A stretch of 64,000 nt of DNA from Caulobacter mirabilis (GCF_002749615.1 NZ_CP024201.1:744001-808000); one strand, 5' to 3'. Positions 46,177-54,435 are shown, counted from the stretch's first letter. A program made the numbers and translations. Notes: generated from the sequence alone by a model not told the origin.

Positions 46177-46931
46177 CCGCGCTCCTCCGCCAGCAGCCAG
46201 GCCGCGGCCAGCCCCGCCAGGGCGCCGGCCGGGACGTACCAGGCGCCGGGAACCAGCAGATGGACGCCGGCGGCGACGCCGAGGCTGACCAGCCACGGCC
46301 GCGCCGCCCGGAAGCCGCGCCACATGCCGCGCATCAGCACCAGGAAGATCGCCGGGAAGGCCATGCCGAAGCCGTAGGCCTCGATGTCGCCCAGGAACGG
46401 CCCGACCACGGCGCCCAGGGTGGTGAAGGTCGCCCAGACCAGCAGCACCGACAGGGCCGAGCCGAGGTAGTAGGGCAGGCTGAAGGCCGGGCTCCATCCC
46501 GCGGCGTGGCGCGCTTTGGCGTCGGCCAGGCCGAACGCCCAGCTTTCGTCGCACATGACGAACAGGGCGGGCAGGGCCTTGCGCTTGGGCAGATGCCTCA
46601 GGAACGGCGCCAGCGTCGCGCCCATCAGCAGGTGCCGGCTGTTCACCAGGAAGGTGATGGCCACGATCAGCAGGATGTGCGGCGGCGAGGTCCACAGCTG
46701 GATGGCCGCGAACTCCGACCCGCCGGCGAAGTTCAGGCTGGTCATCAGCAGGACCTCGACCGAGCTCAGCCCCTTCTGGGCGGCCTGGGCGCCCAGCACC
46801 AGCGCGGCCGGCAGCATGCCCAGCAGCACGGGCGTGGCGGCCGTCACGCCGCGTCGGACCTCGGCGGAGGTCGGCGGCGCGGAAGCGGTTTCGGGCGTGG
46901 CGAAGGGCAGGGATCCGTCGGGCGGGCTCAT
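46173..46931 (-). CDS. azlC: Branched-chain amino-acid exporter, large subunit
   Basis: A 252-aa integral membrane protein of the AzlC/YgaZ family: TPVLLGMLPAALVLGAQAAQ, SLNFAGGSEFAAIQLW and LVNSRHLLMGATLAPFLRHL are the family blocks, with FVMCDESWAFGLAD in the loop. It forms the export channel with AzlD. ATG 46931 (MSPPDG) is chosen, with ATG 46940 three codons upstream as the alternative; neither has a strong Shine-Dalgarno. An Lrp-family regulator diverges 111 bp away, the usual arrangement for azlC control. Confidence 0.92.
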   Translation of the reverse strand: MSPPDGSLPFATPETASAPPTSAEVRRGVTAATPVLLGMLPAALVLGAQAAQKGLSSVEVLLMTSLNFAGGSEFAAIQLWTSPPHILLIVAITFLVNSRHLLMGATLAPFLRHLPKRKALPALFVMCDESWAFGLADAKARHAAGWSPAFSLPYYLGSALSVLLVWATFTTLGAVVGPFLGDIEAYGFGMAFPAIFLVLMRGMWRGFRAARPWLVSLGVAAGVHLLVPGAWYVPAGALAGLAAAWLLAEERG

Positions 46932-46957
46932 GCTTGGCATGCTAGGCCAAGGTCCGC

Positions 46958-46990
46958 GCAATCGGGTTGCGATGATGCTGCAATCGCGTT
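46958..46990. promoter_or_regulatory. Direct repeats in the azlC/lrp divergent region
   Basis: GCAATCGGGTT (46958-46968) and GCAATCGCGTT (46980-46990) are direct repeats differing by one base and spaced 22 bp start to start, two helical turns. Placed between azlC and the Lrp gene, they are candidate operator sites for the Lrp protein. No experiment or known consensus supports them. Confidence 0.45.
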
Positions 46991-47042
46991 CAAGATTGGC
47001 ATCTACTGCTATCAACACCGAAAATTCCGGCGACGCGTGCCA

Positions 47043-47501
47043 ATGAAGCTCGACGATATCGACCGCCGCATCCTGCGCGTCCTGCAGCGGGACGGCCGCA
47101 TCCAGAACACCGAGCTGGCCAAGAAGGTGGGGCTGTCGCCGTCACCGTGCCTGCGGCGCGTACGCCTGCTCGAGGAAGCGGGCGTAATCTCGCGCTACGT
47201 CGCGATCCTGGATCCGGCGAAGATCGGCAAGGGCCAGACCTTCTTCACCCGCATCTGGCTGAGCGCTCAGGACGAGGACACGGTCGAGCATTTCGCCGCG
47301 GAGGTGAACAAGCTGCCGCAGGTGGTCGAGTGCTACATCATGCTCGGCGATTGCGACGCCATGGTGCGGGTCGTGGCGGCGGACATCGCCGAGTACCGCA
47401 AGTTCCAGTCCGAGCACCTCAGCCGCATCAGGGGCGTCCAGAACGTGAAGACGGACGTGCCCAGCCAGATCATCAAACAGTCCTACGCCCTGCCGCTGTA
47501 G
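47043..47501 (+). CDS. Lrp/AsnC-family regulator
   Basis: A 152-aa Lrp-type protein. The N-terminal HTH is LDDIDRRILRVLQRDGRIQN followed by ELAKKVGLSPSPCLRRVRLL; the C-terminal RAM domain (VECYIMLGDCDAMVRVVAAD near 100) binds an amino acid and mediates oligomerisation. It resembles BkdR/AzlB-type members that respond to branched-chain amino acids. It is divergent from azlCD, so it most likely controls the exporter. ATG 47043. Its last 19 bases overlap the phytanoyl-CoA-dioxygenase-like gene on the other strand. Confidence 0.93.
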   Translation: MKLDDIDRRILRVLQRDGRIQNTELAKKVGLSPSPCLRRVRLLEEAGVISRYVAILDPAKIGKGQTFFTRIWLSAQDEDTVEHFAAEVNKLPQVVECYIMLGDCDAMVRVVAADIAEYRKFQSEHLSRIRGVQNVKTDVPSQIIKQSYALPL

Positions 47502-48175
47502 GCGAGGGATCGGCTCCGGGGGGCGAACGCCTCGCTGGTGTCCATGCGGACGTTGCGGATGGCGCGGGCGGCGTTCTGTTCGGCGCGGTGCTGCTCCGAC
47601 AGGAAGGTCAGCAGCAGCGACCGTCGTCGGGCGCCGGAGTGGTTGCAGGTCGCGCCGTGCAGCAGGTCGGCGTCGAACACCAGGATATCCCCGGCCTCGC
47701 CCGCCAGGGTCAGGGCCAGGGCCTCGTCGGGCGCGCCCCGGTCGAGATGGCGCGGCACCACGCGGGTGGCCCCGTTCTCCGGCCCGTAGGAATCGAGGAA
47801 GATCAGGGCCGCGACCGCGGTCATGCCGGCGCCGTCGCGATGCAGCGGCTGATGGCCGCCGTCCGGCAGCGGCTCGCGGCCCTCGACCTGGCTGAGGAAG
47901 AAGGGAGCGCGCAGCATATGCGCGGCGGCGGCCAGCAGGGTCGACAGGCGGCAGGTCCGCTGCACCGTGGGATCAAGGTCGACCAGGGCGTGGCGCCAGT
48001 CGCCCCCCCTGGGTGCGGACCATTGGCTTACGGGACCCACGCCGGCGTCGAAGGCGTCGCGGAGGGCGTCTCGCCAGGTTTCCGGCACGGCGCCCCGCAG
48101 CAGCAGGTAGCCGTCGCGATCCAGGGCGGCGGCCAGCGCCCCGTCCAGAGGATCGACCATCGTGGCCGTCGTCAT
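47483..48175 (-). CDS. Phytanoyl-CoA dioxygenase (PhyH)-family protein
   Basis: A 230-aa Fe(II)/2-oxoglutarate oxygenase. Iron ligands are the HxD in HQPLHRDGAGMTA near 120 and the distal histidine in ADLLHGATCNHSGARRRSLL near 186, where the arginine binds 2-oxoglutarate. The substrate is unknown; family members hydroxylate acyl-CoA, ectoine and other small molecules. ATG 48175 (MTTATMVDPLDG) is used; MVDPLDG at 48160 is an alternative. It converges with the Lrp gene with a 19-nt overlap. Confidence 0.88.
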   Translation of the reverse strand: MTTATMVDPLDGALAAALDRDGYLLLRGAVPETWRDALRDAFDAGVGPVSQWSAPRGGDWRHALVDLDPTVQRTCRLSTLLAAAAHMLRAPFFLSQVEGREPLPDGGHQPLHRDGAGMTAVAALIFLDSYGPENGATRVVPRHLDRGAPDEALALTLAGEAGDILVFDADLLHGATCNHSGARRRSLLLTFLSEQHRAEQNAARAIRNVRMDTSEAFAPRSRSLAYSGRA

Positions 48176-48263
48176 GCTGCTCACGGTCCAGCCGCCCCCG
48201 GTGGTTGCGCTCGGAGAGCCTAGCAACCGTCGATGGCTTCTGGCGAGGGGGGGATGCGCCGCC

Positions 48264-48851
48264 CTAGATGAATTCGCCCGGCTCGATCTCGCCGCGCCGG
48301 CCGTTGAGGCTGTCGGCGATCTGTTCGGCCTGGTCGTAGTCCTCATCCAGGAAGCCGCCCTTCAGGCGATAGGCGCCCTCGGCGAAGCAGCGGATGGCGG
48401 TGGCCAGCATCATCGAGGCGCTGTCGAAGGCGATTTCGGGCTCGTCCTCGCCGGGCAGAATCTCGACGACCGCGCCGTAGTCTTCCGAGGCGGCGTCGCA
48501 GATCACGGCCAGATAGCCGCCGCCGCCGTCGGTCAGGATGGGGAACCAGCTCGCCGGCCAGATCCCGGCCAGGCCGCGGTAGTGCTCGGCCGCCTCGGCG
48601 ATCGGCATCCAATAGTAGCCGGGCACGACATGGCCGTCGCCGAGCGTCCGGCCCTCGGGCAGGTCGACGCCGTCGTGGCGGCCATACATCGAGGCCAGAT
48701 CCTCCGGGGCCGGGCCGGCCGCGGCGACGGCGTCCTCGACCTCGAACGGGGCGACCCCGGGCTTGAGCATCTCGACACAGGGCCGCTGCAGCCGCCGCAG
48801 ATGGCCGACCAGCTCGTCGACCTGCTCGAACACGAACATCATCTCGCTCAT
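48264..48851 (-). CDS. SMI1/KNR4 (SUKH) family protein
   Basis: A 195-aa protein with the SUKH-superfamily pattern: a helical start (VAPFEVEDAVAAAGPAPEDL), then LASMYGRHDGVDLPEG, where the YxxHDG element is characteristic, and a strand-rich middle (WFPILTDGGGGYLAVIC). Many SUKH proteins are immunity proteins against polymorphic toxins; others are housekeeping. No toxin gene is next to it here, so a housekeeping or orphan-immunity role is equally possible. ATG 48851; no clear operon partner. Confidence 0.82.
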   Translation of the reverse strand: MSEMMFVFEQVDELVGHLRRLQRPCVEMLKPGVAPFEVEDAVAAAGPAPEDLASMYGRHDGVDLPEGRTLGDGHVVPGYYWMPIAEAAEHYRGLAGIWPASWFPILTDGGGGYLAVICDAASEDYGAVVEILPGEDEPEIAFDSASMMLATAIRCFAEGAYRLKGGFLDEDYDQAEQIADSLNGRRGEIEPGEFI

Positions 48852-48891
48852 GCAGCGGTTCTACGCCGTCGGACGGTCGCGGCGCCAGCGG

Positions 48892-49728
48892 TCAGCGACG
48901 GCCGTTCGAAAACAGCGTGTTCAGCTCGCCCTGCGGGATCTGGCCGGCGGCGAACCCCACCGTTCCCGCGTCCAGCAGCTCGGCGGCGCACGCGCGGACG
49001 AAGCCGAGCGCCGAGCGGGCGATCGAGCCGCCCAGACTGATCCGCTGGACGCCGGCCTCCAGCAGCGCCGGCGCGGAGCCGGCCGAGTTGCCCAGGCCCA
49101 TGACCACATTGATCGGCCCCTCGATCTCGTCCGCCAGGATCCGGATGTCGTCGATGTCCGTGACGCCGGGCGCGTAGAGGCAGTCGGCGCCGGCTTGCCG
49201 GAACCGGTTGGCCCGGCGGATCGCGCCGTCCAGCCCGCCGCCGCCCTCGACCATCAGGGCGTCGGTGCGGGCGGTCAGGACGAAGCCGGCGACAGCGGCG
49301 GCTTCGGCCGCGGCGGCGATGCGCTCCACGGCCAGATCTTCGTCATAGAGTCCGCCGCGCCGCGCGTCGGCGTCCTCGATGTTGCCGCCGGCGAGGCCGA
49401 TCCCGACGGCCAGGCGGATGGTCTCGGCGACGGCCTCGGGGGCGTCCCCCCAGCCGGCCTCGAGGTCGCCGTTCACCGGGACGGGCGAGGCCGCGACGAT
49501 CTCGCGCATGCGCTCGAACATCGCCTCGCGGCTGACCGCCAAGCCGACGTCGCTGACGGCGTAGTCCGGACGCCCCATGGAGAAGGCGATGCCGGCGCTG
49601 GTCGTTGCGATCGCGGAGAAGCCCGCTTCGGCCAGGACAATGGCGCTGCCGGCGTCCCAGGCGTTGGGCATGACGAACCCGCGCGGCGCGGCGTGCAGGT
49701 CACGGAAGATTTCGACGGCCGAGGGCAT
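48892..49728 (-). CDS. Isocitrate lyase/PEP mutase-family protein
   Basis: A 278-aa TIM-barrel enzyme of the ICL/PEPM superfamily: PNAWDAGSAIVLAEAGFSAI, ATTSAGIAFSMGRPDY, PVNGDLEAGWGDAPEAVAET, and NIEDADARRGGLYDEDL. The aspartates and glutamate that bind magnesium (NGDLEAG, NIEDAD) are present. The usual lyase cysteine motif (KKCGH) is absent, so it is neither isocitrate lyase nor 2-methylisocitrate lyase; carboxyphosphonoenolpyruvate or oxaloacetate-type chemistry is possible. Substrate unknown. ATG 49728 is preceded by AGGAGC. Confidence 0.88.
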   Translation of the reverse strand: MPSAVEIFRDLHAAPRGFVMPNAWDAGSAIVLAEAGFSAIATTSAGIAFSMGRPDYAVSDVGLAVSREAMFERMREIVAASPVPVNGDLEAGWGDAPEAVAETIRLAVGIGLAGGNIEDADARRGGLYDEDLAVERIAAAAEAAAVAGFVLTARTDALMVEGGGGLDGAIRRANRFRQAGADCLYAPGVTDIDDIRILADEIEGPINVVMGLGNSAGSAPALLEAGVQRISLGGSIARSALGFVRACAAELLDAGTVGFAAGQIPQGELNTLFSNGRR

Positions 49729-49815
49729 GACGGCGGCTCCTTTGGAGGAGGCCGCATTGTATCACCCGCCCGCCGGCTATGCTTCGGTTGCGGTCGGAGC
49801 TTGCCCTCAACGCCG

Positions 49816-49912
49816 ATTGCTCCCGCGAAGGCGGGAGCCCAAGCGGCGTCCAGGCATTGCAAGCTGGCGGCTACATCAAACTCAGCTTGGGTCCCCGCAT
49901 TCGCGAGGACAT
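49816..49912. repeat. Intergenic palindromic element, family E
   Basis: TTGCTCCCGCGAAGGCGGGAGCC opens the element as a GC-rich hairpin; CCAAG/CTTGG arms pair further in, and it ends with CCCGCATTCGCGAGGAC. It fills most of the gap between the PEP-mutase-like and DUF1178 genes. Only one copy is in this window; family membership is inferred from its resemblance to common Caulobacterales intergenic elements. Confidence 0.55.
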
Positions 49913-49922
49913 ACGGAGGAGG

Positions 49923-50357
49923 TCAGTTGACCTCGGTCTTCTTCGGCGGACCGGGCGGCAGGGCGGCGACGTTGACGCCGTCTTCGACCAGCGACTTCAC
50001 CTCGGCGGGGGTGGCCTCGCCGTAGATGCCGCGGTCCTCGGATTTGCCTTCGTGGATGGCCCGGGCCTCGCGGGCGAACGCGTCGCCGACGTAGTCGAAG
50101 TTCTCCTCGACGTGGGCGCGGACCTTGCCCATGGCCTCCATGACCATCTGGCGCATCTGCGGGTTCAGGTCTGGGCCGGCGGTCTGCGCCTTGGTGCCGG
50201 CGACGGCGGGGGCCATGATCTGCTTGCGCACCGCCTTGCTGGCGCAGACGGGGCAGTCCAGCAGGCCGCGATCCTGCTGGTCGTCATAGTCGGCGGACGA
50301 GCCGAACCAGCCTTCGAACTCGTGCTCGTGCTCGCAGACGAGGGCGTATTTGATCAT
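49923..50357 (-). CDS. DUF1178 family protein
   Basis: A 144-aa protein with the DUF1178 pattern: MIKYALVCEHEHEFEGWF at the start, DQQDRGLLDCPVCASKAVRK (a CxxC) near 27, and the helical region NYVGDAFAREARAIHEG-like sequence (here FDYVGDAFAREARAIHEGKS) near 95. C8 with the CPVC pair suggests one zinc ribbon of the FmdB type. The function is unknown, though the gene is regularly linked to grx and nitrilase genes in alphaproteobacteria. It follows the nitrilase gene directly: the stop of that gene and this ATG are adjacent. Confidence 0.9.
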   Translation of the reverse strand: MIKYALVCEHEHEFEGWFGSSADYDDQQDRGLLDCPVCASKAVRKQIMAPAVAGTKAQTAGPDLNPQMRQMVMEAMGKVRAHVEENFDYVGDAFAREARAIHEGKSEDRGIYGEATPAEVKSLVEDGVNVAALPPGPPKKTEVN

Positions 50358-51179
50358 CTACGGCCCCGTGAACGCCCGGGCGTTCTTCAGGTTCGGGATC
50401 GCCGCCCGGGCCTTGTCGGAGGCCGACAGGTCGATGTCGGCGACCAGCACGCCGGGTTCGTCGTGATCGAGCTTGGCGACGATCTCGCCCCAGGGCGCGA
50501 CGACGGTCGAGCGGCCCCAGGTTCCGCGGCCGTCCTCATGGAAGCCGCCCTGGGCCGCGGCCAGCACGAAGCTGCCGGTCTCGATGGCGCGGGCGCGGAT
50601 CAGGGTCTCCCAGTGCGCCTCGCCGGTCGGGCGGGTGAAGGCGGCCGGCAGGGTGAAGACGTTCGCGCCCGCCAGCGCCAGGGCCCGGTACAGCGCGGGG
50701 AAGCGCATGTCGTAGCAGATGGTCAGGCCCAGCATGGCGCCGGCGGCCTCGACCGTCACCGCCCGGTCGCCGGGTTCGTAGGTCGCCGATTCACGGGCGG
50801 TCTCGCCGGTGGGCAGGTCGACGTCGAACATATGCAGCTTGTCGTAGGTCGCCGCGACCGAGCCGTCGGGCGCGACCAGGATCTGGCGGTTGGCCGCCTT
50901 GCCGTCCTCGCGCTCGACCAGGGCCGAGCCGATGCTCAGCCACACGCCGAGCTCCCTGGCCAGGGCGCGCAGGCCCTGGACGACGGGGTCGTCCTCCGCC
51001 GAGGTCAGGACCGGGAGCAGCCGCGCCTTGTCCTTCTGCAGGATGTTCGTGCCTTCCGGCGTGACGATCAGTTGAGCGCCCTGGGCCGCGGCCTGGCGGA
51101 CCAGCGGCTCGACATGGGCCAGGGCGGCCGCGTGCGTGGCCGGGGTGCGCAGCTGGACGAGGGCGACGCGCAGGGTCAT
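50358..51179 (-). CDS. Carbon-nitrogen hydrolase (nitrilase superfamily, Nit type)
   Basis: A 273-aa amidase with the Glu-Lys-Cys triad: E42 (VTPEGTN), K114 (YDKLHMFD) and C155 (TICYDMRFP). The order and surroundings fit the Nit1/Nit2 group, whose members act as omega-amidases or deaminated-glutathione amidases; linkage to a glutaredoxin gene favours the latter as an inference. ATG 51179 (MTLRVALVQL) overlaps the grx stop (ATGA). The next gene starts at the base after its stop. Confidence 0.92.
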   Translation of the reverse strand: MTLRVALVQLRTPATHAAALAHVEPLVRQAAAQGAQLIVTPEGTNILQKDKARLLPVLTSAEDDPVVQGLRALARELGVWLSIGSALVEREDGKAANRQILVAPDGSVAATYDKLHMFDVDLPTGETARESATYEPGDRAVTVEAAGAMLGLTICYDMRFPALYRALALAGANVFTLPAAFTRPTGEAHWETLIRARAIETGSFVLAAAQGGFHEDGRGTWGRSTVVAPWGEIVAKLDHDEPGVLVADIDLSASDKARAAIPNLKNARAFTGP

Positions 51180-51430
51180 GCGGCCAGCAGCGCGTCCAGC
51201 TTGCCCTCGCATTCCAGGGCCATCATGTCGTCGCAGCCGCCGATATGCCGGTCGCCGACGAAGATCTGCGGGAAGGTCGTGCGGCCGGAGCGGCTCATCA
51301 TCTCCTGGCGCAGCTTGGGATCCATGCCGGCCTCGATCTCCTCGAAGTCGGCGCCCTTGTCTTCGAGCAGGGCGATGGCGCGGCTGCAGAAGCCGCAGAA
51401 GGGACGGGTGTAGATGGTGACCTTGGCCAT
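51176..51430 (-). CDS. grxC: Glutaredoxin (Grx3 type)
   Basis: An 84-aa dithiol glutaredoxin. Active site CGFC at 12-15 (the F in place of the common Y), followed by the conserved TTFPQIFVGDRHIGGCDDMM with the cis-proline. It reduces protein disulfides and glutathionylated proteins with glutathione. ATG 51430; the stop overlaps the nitrilase start. Located between comF and nitrilase genes, a stable alphaproteobacterial order. Confidence 0.95.
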   Translation of the reverse strand: MAKVTIYTRPFCGFCSRAIALLEDKGADFEEIEAGMDPKLRQEMMSRSGRTTFPQIFVGDRHIGGCDDMMALECEGKLDALLAA

Positions 51431-51459
51431 GACGCGTAACGGAGCCTGTTGCTTACCCG

Positions 51460-52200
51460 TCATATAGTGACATCCGCCCCGGCGCGCACCTTCGCGATGA
51501 CGGCCAGGCTGACCGAGGCCGCCCCGGCCGCCTTCAACGCCCGGGCGCAGGCATGGGCGGTGGCGCCGGTGGTCAGGACGTCGTCGACCAGCAGGATGCG
51601 CCGACCCTCGACCTGGCGCCGGCGCGCGGCCGGGACGGAGAAGGCGCCGGCCATGTTCCGACGACGGCCGGAGGCGGACTTGCCGCCCTGGCTCTCGGTG
51701 TCGCGGATCCGGACCAGGGCGTCGGGCAGGTAGGGCAGGCCGCACCGGCGACTGAGCGGCCGGGCGATCTCGGCGGCCTGGTTGTAGCGCCGCGTCATCA
51801 GCCGCCAACGATGCAGCGGCGTCGGCGTGATCAGGTCGGCCTCCGCGATCAGCGGCGCGGCGGCGCGCGCCAGCCAGGTCGCCGCCAGCCCGGCCAGGTC
51901 GGTGCGATCGGCGTGCTTCAGCTTCAGGATCAGATCGCGCGAGGCCTCGTCGTACAGGCAGGCGGCCCGGGCCCGGTCGAAGGCGCGCGGACGGCTCGCG
52001 CAGGCGGCGCAGCGCACGTCAGGGCCGGGGTCGAACTCGAACGGCGAGCCGCAGCCGTCGCAGACCGGATCCTCCAGGAAGGCGATGCGGCTCCAGACCT
52101 GGGCGGCGAGGCCGCCGGTCTGCGCCGTCGCCCCGGCCAGGTCGCGCGGCGGCAGGATCAGGTCCAGCAGGCCGCGCGCCGCGACGCTCAGCGGTTCCAT
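51460..52200 (-). CDS. comF: ComF-family phosphoribosyltransferase-like protein
   Basis: A 246-aa protein. An N-terminal zinc region with four cysteines (CDGCGSPF near 48 and CAACASRP near 65), then the PRTase domain: DLITPTPLHRWRLMTRRYNQ near 123 and the PRPP loop ILLVDDVLTTGATAHACARA near 202. ComF proteins take part in DNA uptake and single-strand handling in natural transformation; in proteobacteria the role is less clear. ATG 52200 (MEPLSVAARG) is chosen; an ATG at 52233 in frame would meet the divergent methyltransferase start. Confidence 0.92.
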   Translation of the reverse strand: MEPLSVAARGLLDLILPPRDLAGATAQTGGLAAQVWSRIAFLEDPVCDGCGSPFEFDPGPDVRCAACASRPRAFDRARAACLYDEASRDLILKLKHADRTDLAGLAATWLARAAAPLIAEADLITPTPLHRWRLMTRRYNQAAEIARPLSRRCGLPYLPDALVRIRDTESQGGKSASGRRRNMAGAFSVPAARRRQVEGRRILLVDDVLTTGATAHACARALKAAGAASVSLAVIAKVRAGADVTI

Positions 52201-52231
52201 TCGTCCGCGTGAAGGGCCATGTTCCGCCCGC

Positions 52232-53152
52232 ATGACCGCGACGCCCCCCATCCTGTTCGACCGCGACCTTCACCGCCGCCGCCTTGACCGCGCCGCGGCC
52301 GGCTACGACCAGGCCGCCTTCCTCAAGCGGCGGGCGGCCGAGGACGCCGTCCAGCGCCTGGAGGCGATCATGCGACGGTTTCCGGTCGCCGTCGATCTGG
52401 GCGCGAGGAACGGCGCTTTCGCAGCGGCGCTGGCGGACAGCGACGCGGCCGGGAAGATCGATCTGCTGGTCGAGACCGACCTCTCGACCGCGATGCTGAC
52501 GGGGCGCGCCGGCCCGCGGCTCGTGGCGGACGAGGAGCGATTGCCGTTCGCGGCCGCCAGCCTGGACCTGGTGGTCTCGACCCTGGCGCTGCACTGGACC
52601 AACGACCTGGTCGGGGCGCTGATCCAGATTCGGCGGGCGCTGAAGCCGGACGGCCTGTTCATCGGCGCGCTGCTGGGCGGAGCCACCCTGACCGAGCTGC
52701 GCCAGAGCCTGCTGGAGGCCGAGGCCGAACTGAGCGGCGGGGCCGGCCTGCGCGTCTCGCCCTTCGCCGACGCCTTCGACGCCGCCGCCCTGCTGCAGCG
52801 GGCCGGCTTCGCCCTGCCGGTCACGGACGTGGACCGGGTGACGGTGCGCTACGCCAATCCGCTGGAGCTGCTGCGCGACCTGCGGGCGATGGGGGAGGGC
52901 AACGTCCTCCTCGACCGGCCGCGCAAGCCGCTGCGCCGCGCCGTGCTGCTGCGGGCGATGGATATCTATCAGGCCCGCTTCGCCCAGGCCGACGGCCGCG
53001 TGCCGGCGACGTTCGAGATCGTCACCATCACCGGCTGGGCGCCGCACGAGAGCCAGCAGAAGCCGCTCAAGCCGGGATCGGCGAAGATGCGGCTGGCCGA
53101 CGCCCTGGGGACGGTGGAGAAGAGCGCGGGCGAGAAGCCGGGCGAGGCCTAG
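52232..53152 (+). CDS. SAM-dependent methyltransferase-fold protein, NDUFAF5/BioC-like
   Basis: A 306-aa protein beginning LFDRDLHRRRLDRAAAGYDQ, characteristic of the bacterial relatives of NDUFAF5, followed by a SAM-binding fold (VAVDLGARNGAFAAALAD near 52, LPFAAASLDLVVSTLALHWT near 105, RRALKPDGLFIGALLGG near 133). In mitochondria NDUFAF5 hydroxylates an arginine of complex I; its bacterial counterpart may do the same or act like BioC in biotin synthesis. Strict assignment is not possible from sequence alone. It diverges from comF by 31 bp and converges with the Flp pilin gene at a shared CTAG. Confidence 0.85.
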   Translation: MTATPPILFDRDLHRRRLDRAAAGYDQAAFLKRRAAEDAVQRLEAIMRRFPVAVDLGARNGAFAAALADSDAAGKIDLLVETDLSTAMLTGRAGPRLVADEERLPFAAASLDLVVSTLALHWTNDLVGALIQIRRALKPDGLFIGALLGGATLTELRQSLLEAEAELSGGAGLRVSPFADAFDAAALLQRAGFALPVTDVDRVTVRYANPLELLRDLRAMGEGNVLLDRPRKPLRRAVLLRAMDIYQARFAQADGRVPATFEIVTITGWAPHESQQKPLKPGSAKMRLADALGTVEKSAGEKPGEA

Positions 53153-53316
53153 CCGCTGATCGCGGTTCCGATCACGTCGCTGATCATCTTGATCATGTCG
53201 CTGGTCTTGTTGCCGAAGGCCGTCACCGAGGTGACGATGACCAGGAAGATGAGCGCGCAGATCAGGCCGTACTCGATCGCGGTGGCCCCGCTCTCGTCGC
53301 GTCCGAAGGCCTTCAG
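53149..53316 (-). CDS. Flp/TadE-type IVb pilin without a standard start codon
   Basis: A 55-aa Flp pilin. The prepilin site is GRDESGATAIEYGL, cleaved after G10, with E at +5 and Y at +6, followed by the hydrophobic helix GLICALIFLVIVTSVTAFGN. The frame has no ATG, GTG or TTG near its beginning. The only fitting codon is CTG 53316, which overlaps the mutT stop (CTGA), so translation may reinitiate there by coupling. Alternatively the 5' end is lost and this is a remnant. No tad/cpa secretion genes are in the window. Length and motif are otherwise normal. Confidence 0.65.
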   Translation of the reverse strand: MKAFGRDESGATAIEYGLICALIFLVIVTSVTAFGNKTSDMIKMISDVIGTAISG

Positions 53317-53738
53317 AGAAAATCGCGCAGGTAGGCCACCAGCGGTTCGTCCGCCGGGGGCATCGGATACTCGCTGAGTTTGTCCGGTCTTACCCAAGCC
53401 AGAGCCTCGTGTTCGCGCGCCGTCACGAAGCCGTCCCAGCGCCTGCATAGGTAGAGTGGCATAAGTAGGTGAAACGAATCGTAACCGTGGGACGCAAAAA
53501 CGAACGGGGCCAGGCAGGCCTCCTTCACCTGGATCCCGAGCTCCTCGTCCAGCTCGCGGATCAGGCAGGCCTCGGGCGTCTCGCCGGGCTCGACCTTGCC
53601 GCCCGGAAACTCCCACAGCCCGGCCAGCTGCTTGCCCTGCGGCCGCCGGCAGATCAGCACGCGGCCGTCGGAATCGACGAGCGCTGCGGCGGCGACGAGG
53701 ACGATCTTCTTTCCGGCGGACGCGGCGGCTTCGGTCAT
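53313..53738 (-). CDS. mutT: NUDIX hydrolase, MutT (8-oxo-dGTP diphosphatase) type
   Basis: A 141-aa NUDIX protein. The Nudix box is GGKVEPGETPEACLIRELDE followed by ELGI at about 46-69, intact. The start MTEAAASAGKKIVLVAAAAL and the LAGLWEFPGG block fit MutT, which removes 8-oxo-dGTP from the nucleotide pool. Its position between argJ and a methyltransferase gene also fits alphaproteobacterial MutT. The stop codon overlaps the only plausible start (CTG) of the Flp pilin gene. Confidence 0.92.
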   Translation of the reverse strand: MTEAAASAGKKIVLVAAAALVDSDGRVLICRRPQGKQLAGLWEFPGGKVEPGETPEACLIRELDEELGIQVKEACLAPFVFASHGYDSFHLLMPLYLCRRWDGFVTAREHEALAWVRPDKLSEYPMPPADEPLVAYLRDFL

Positions 53739-53836
53739 GCGGCGGAGGTAGCAGGCGAGGCGGAACGGCGCCAGCGGCGCCGGTTGATCCGGTGACCTGC
53801 TCCGCCTAGCCTGTCTGGACTGCGGGGGAAACCATC

Positions 53837-54433
53837 ATGCGTCTTCGGCTCCAGCGAGCGGTCGCTGCCGTCCTGGCCGCCATCGGCGGCGCGCTGATCT
53901 GCGCCGCGCCTGCCCGCGCTGAACTCGTCGAGGCCTTCGACACGCTGTGCATCGGCACCGACGCCCGGATCGACGCCGTGACGAAGGAGGCGTTTCGGCT
54001 GGGCTGGAAGATGTCCCCGCCCTCTCCGCGCACCAGAGCGCCGCGCGAGGGCGAGATAGGCGTCACGCTCGTCAACGTCGGCCACAAGCAGATGGTCCGC
54101 GCCAACGTTATCGTCCCCGACGTCCCTCTTGACAGCGGTTCCGTCTCTTCGGTCTGCGCAGTGTTCGGGGATCAGATGGCGACGTCGTTGCAGTCGGGCC
54201 TCGCGGCGAAGCTCGGCAAGGCCTTCATCAACGGCGAGGGCCGGCATGTCTGGATGTACTCGCGTCGCGAGGGCGCGATCGTTCCGGAGACGGGCCTGTT
54301 CAACAGCAGCCCGGCCGCCATCGCCGCCGCCTGGGCCGATCGCACCGTCCATACGGTGTTCGTGGTGGAGGAGAAGGACGGGCGCGGCAGCATCTTCATG
54401 ACCGTAGCGCGCCGCCCGGACGAGCCGCGCTAG
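53837..54433 (+). CDS. Hypothetical exported protein
   Basis: A 198-aa protein with a clear signal peptide (RLQRAVAAVLAAIGGALICA, then APARAELVEAF, cleavage after ARA). The mature part has two cysteines near 38 and 107 (TLCIGTD, SSVCAVFG), which could form a disulfide, and no family that I recognise. GGGGGAAACC before the ATG gives good support. It stands alone between divergent mutT and the convergent Sel1-like gene. Function unknown. Confidence 0.75.
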   Translation: MRLRLQRAVAAVLAAIGGALICAAPARAELVEAFDTLCIGTDARIDAVTKEAFRLGWKMSPPSPRTRAPREGEIGVTLVNVGHKQMVRANVIVPDVPLDSGSVSSVCAVFGDQMATSLQSGLAAKLGKAFINGEGRHVWMYSRREGAIVPETGLFNSSPAAIAAAWADRTVHTVFVVEEKDGRGSIFMTVARRPDEPR

Positions 54434-54435
54434 CG

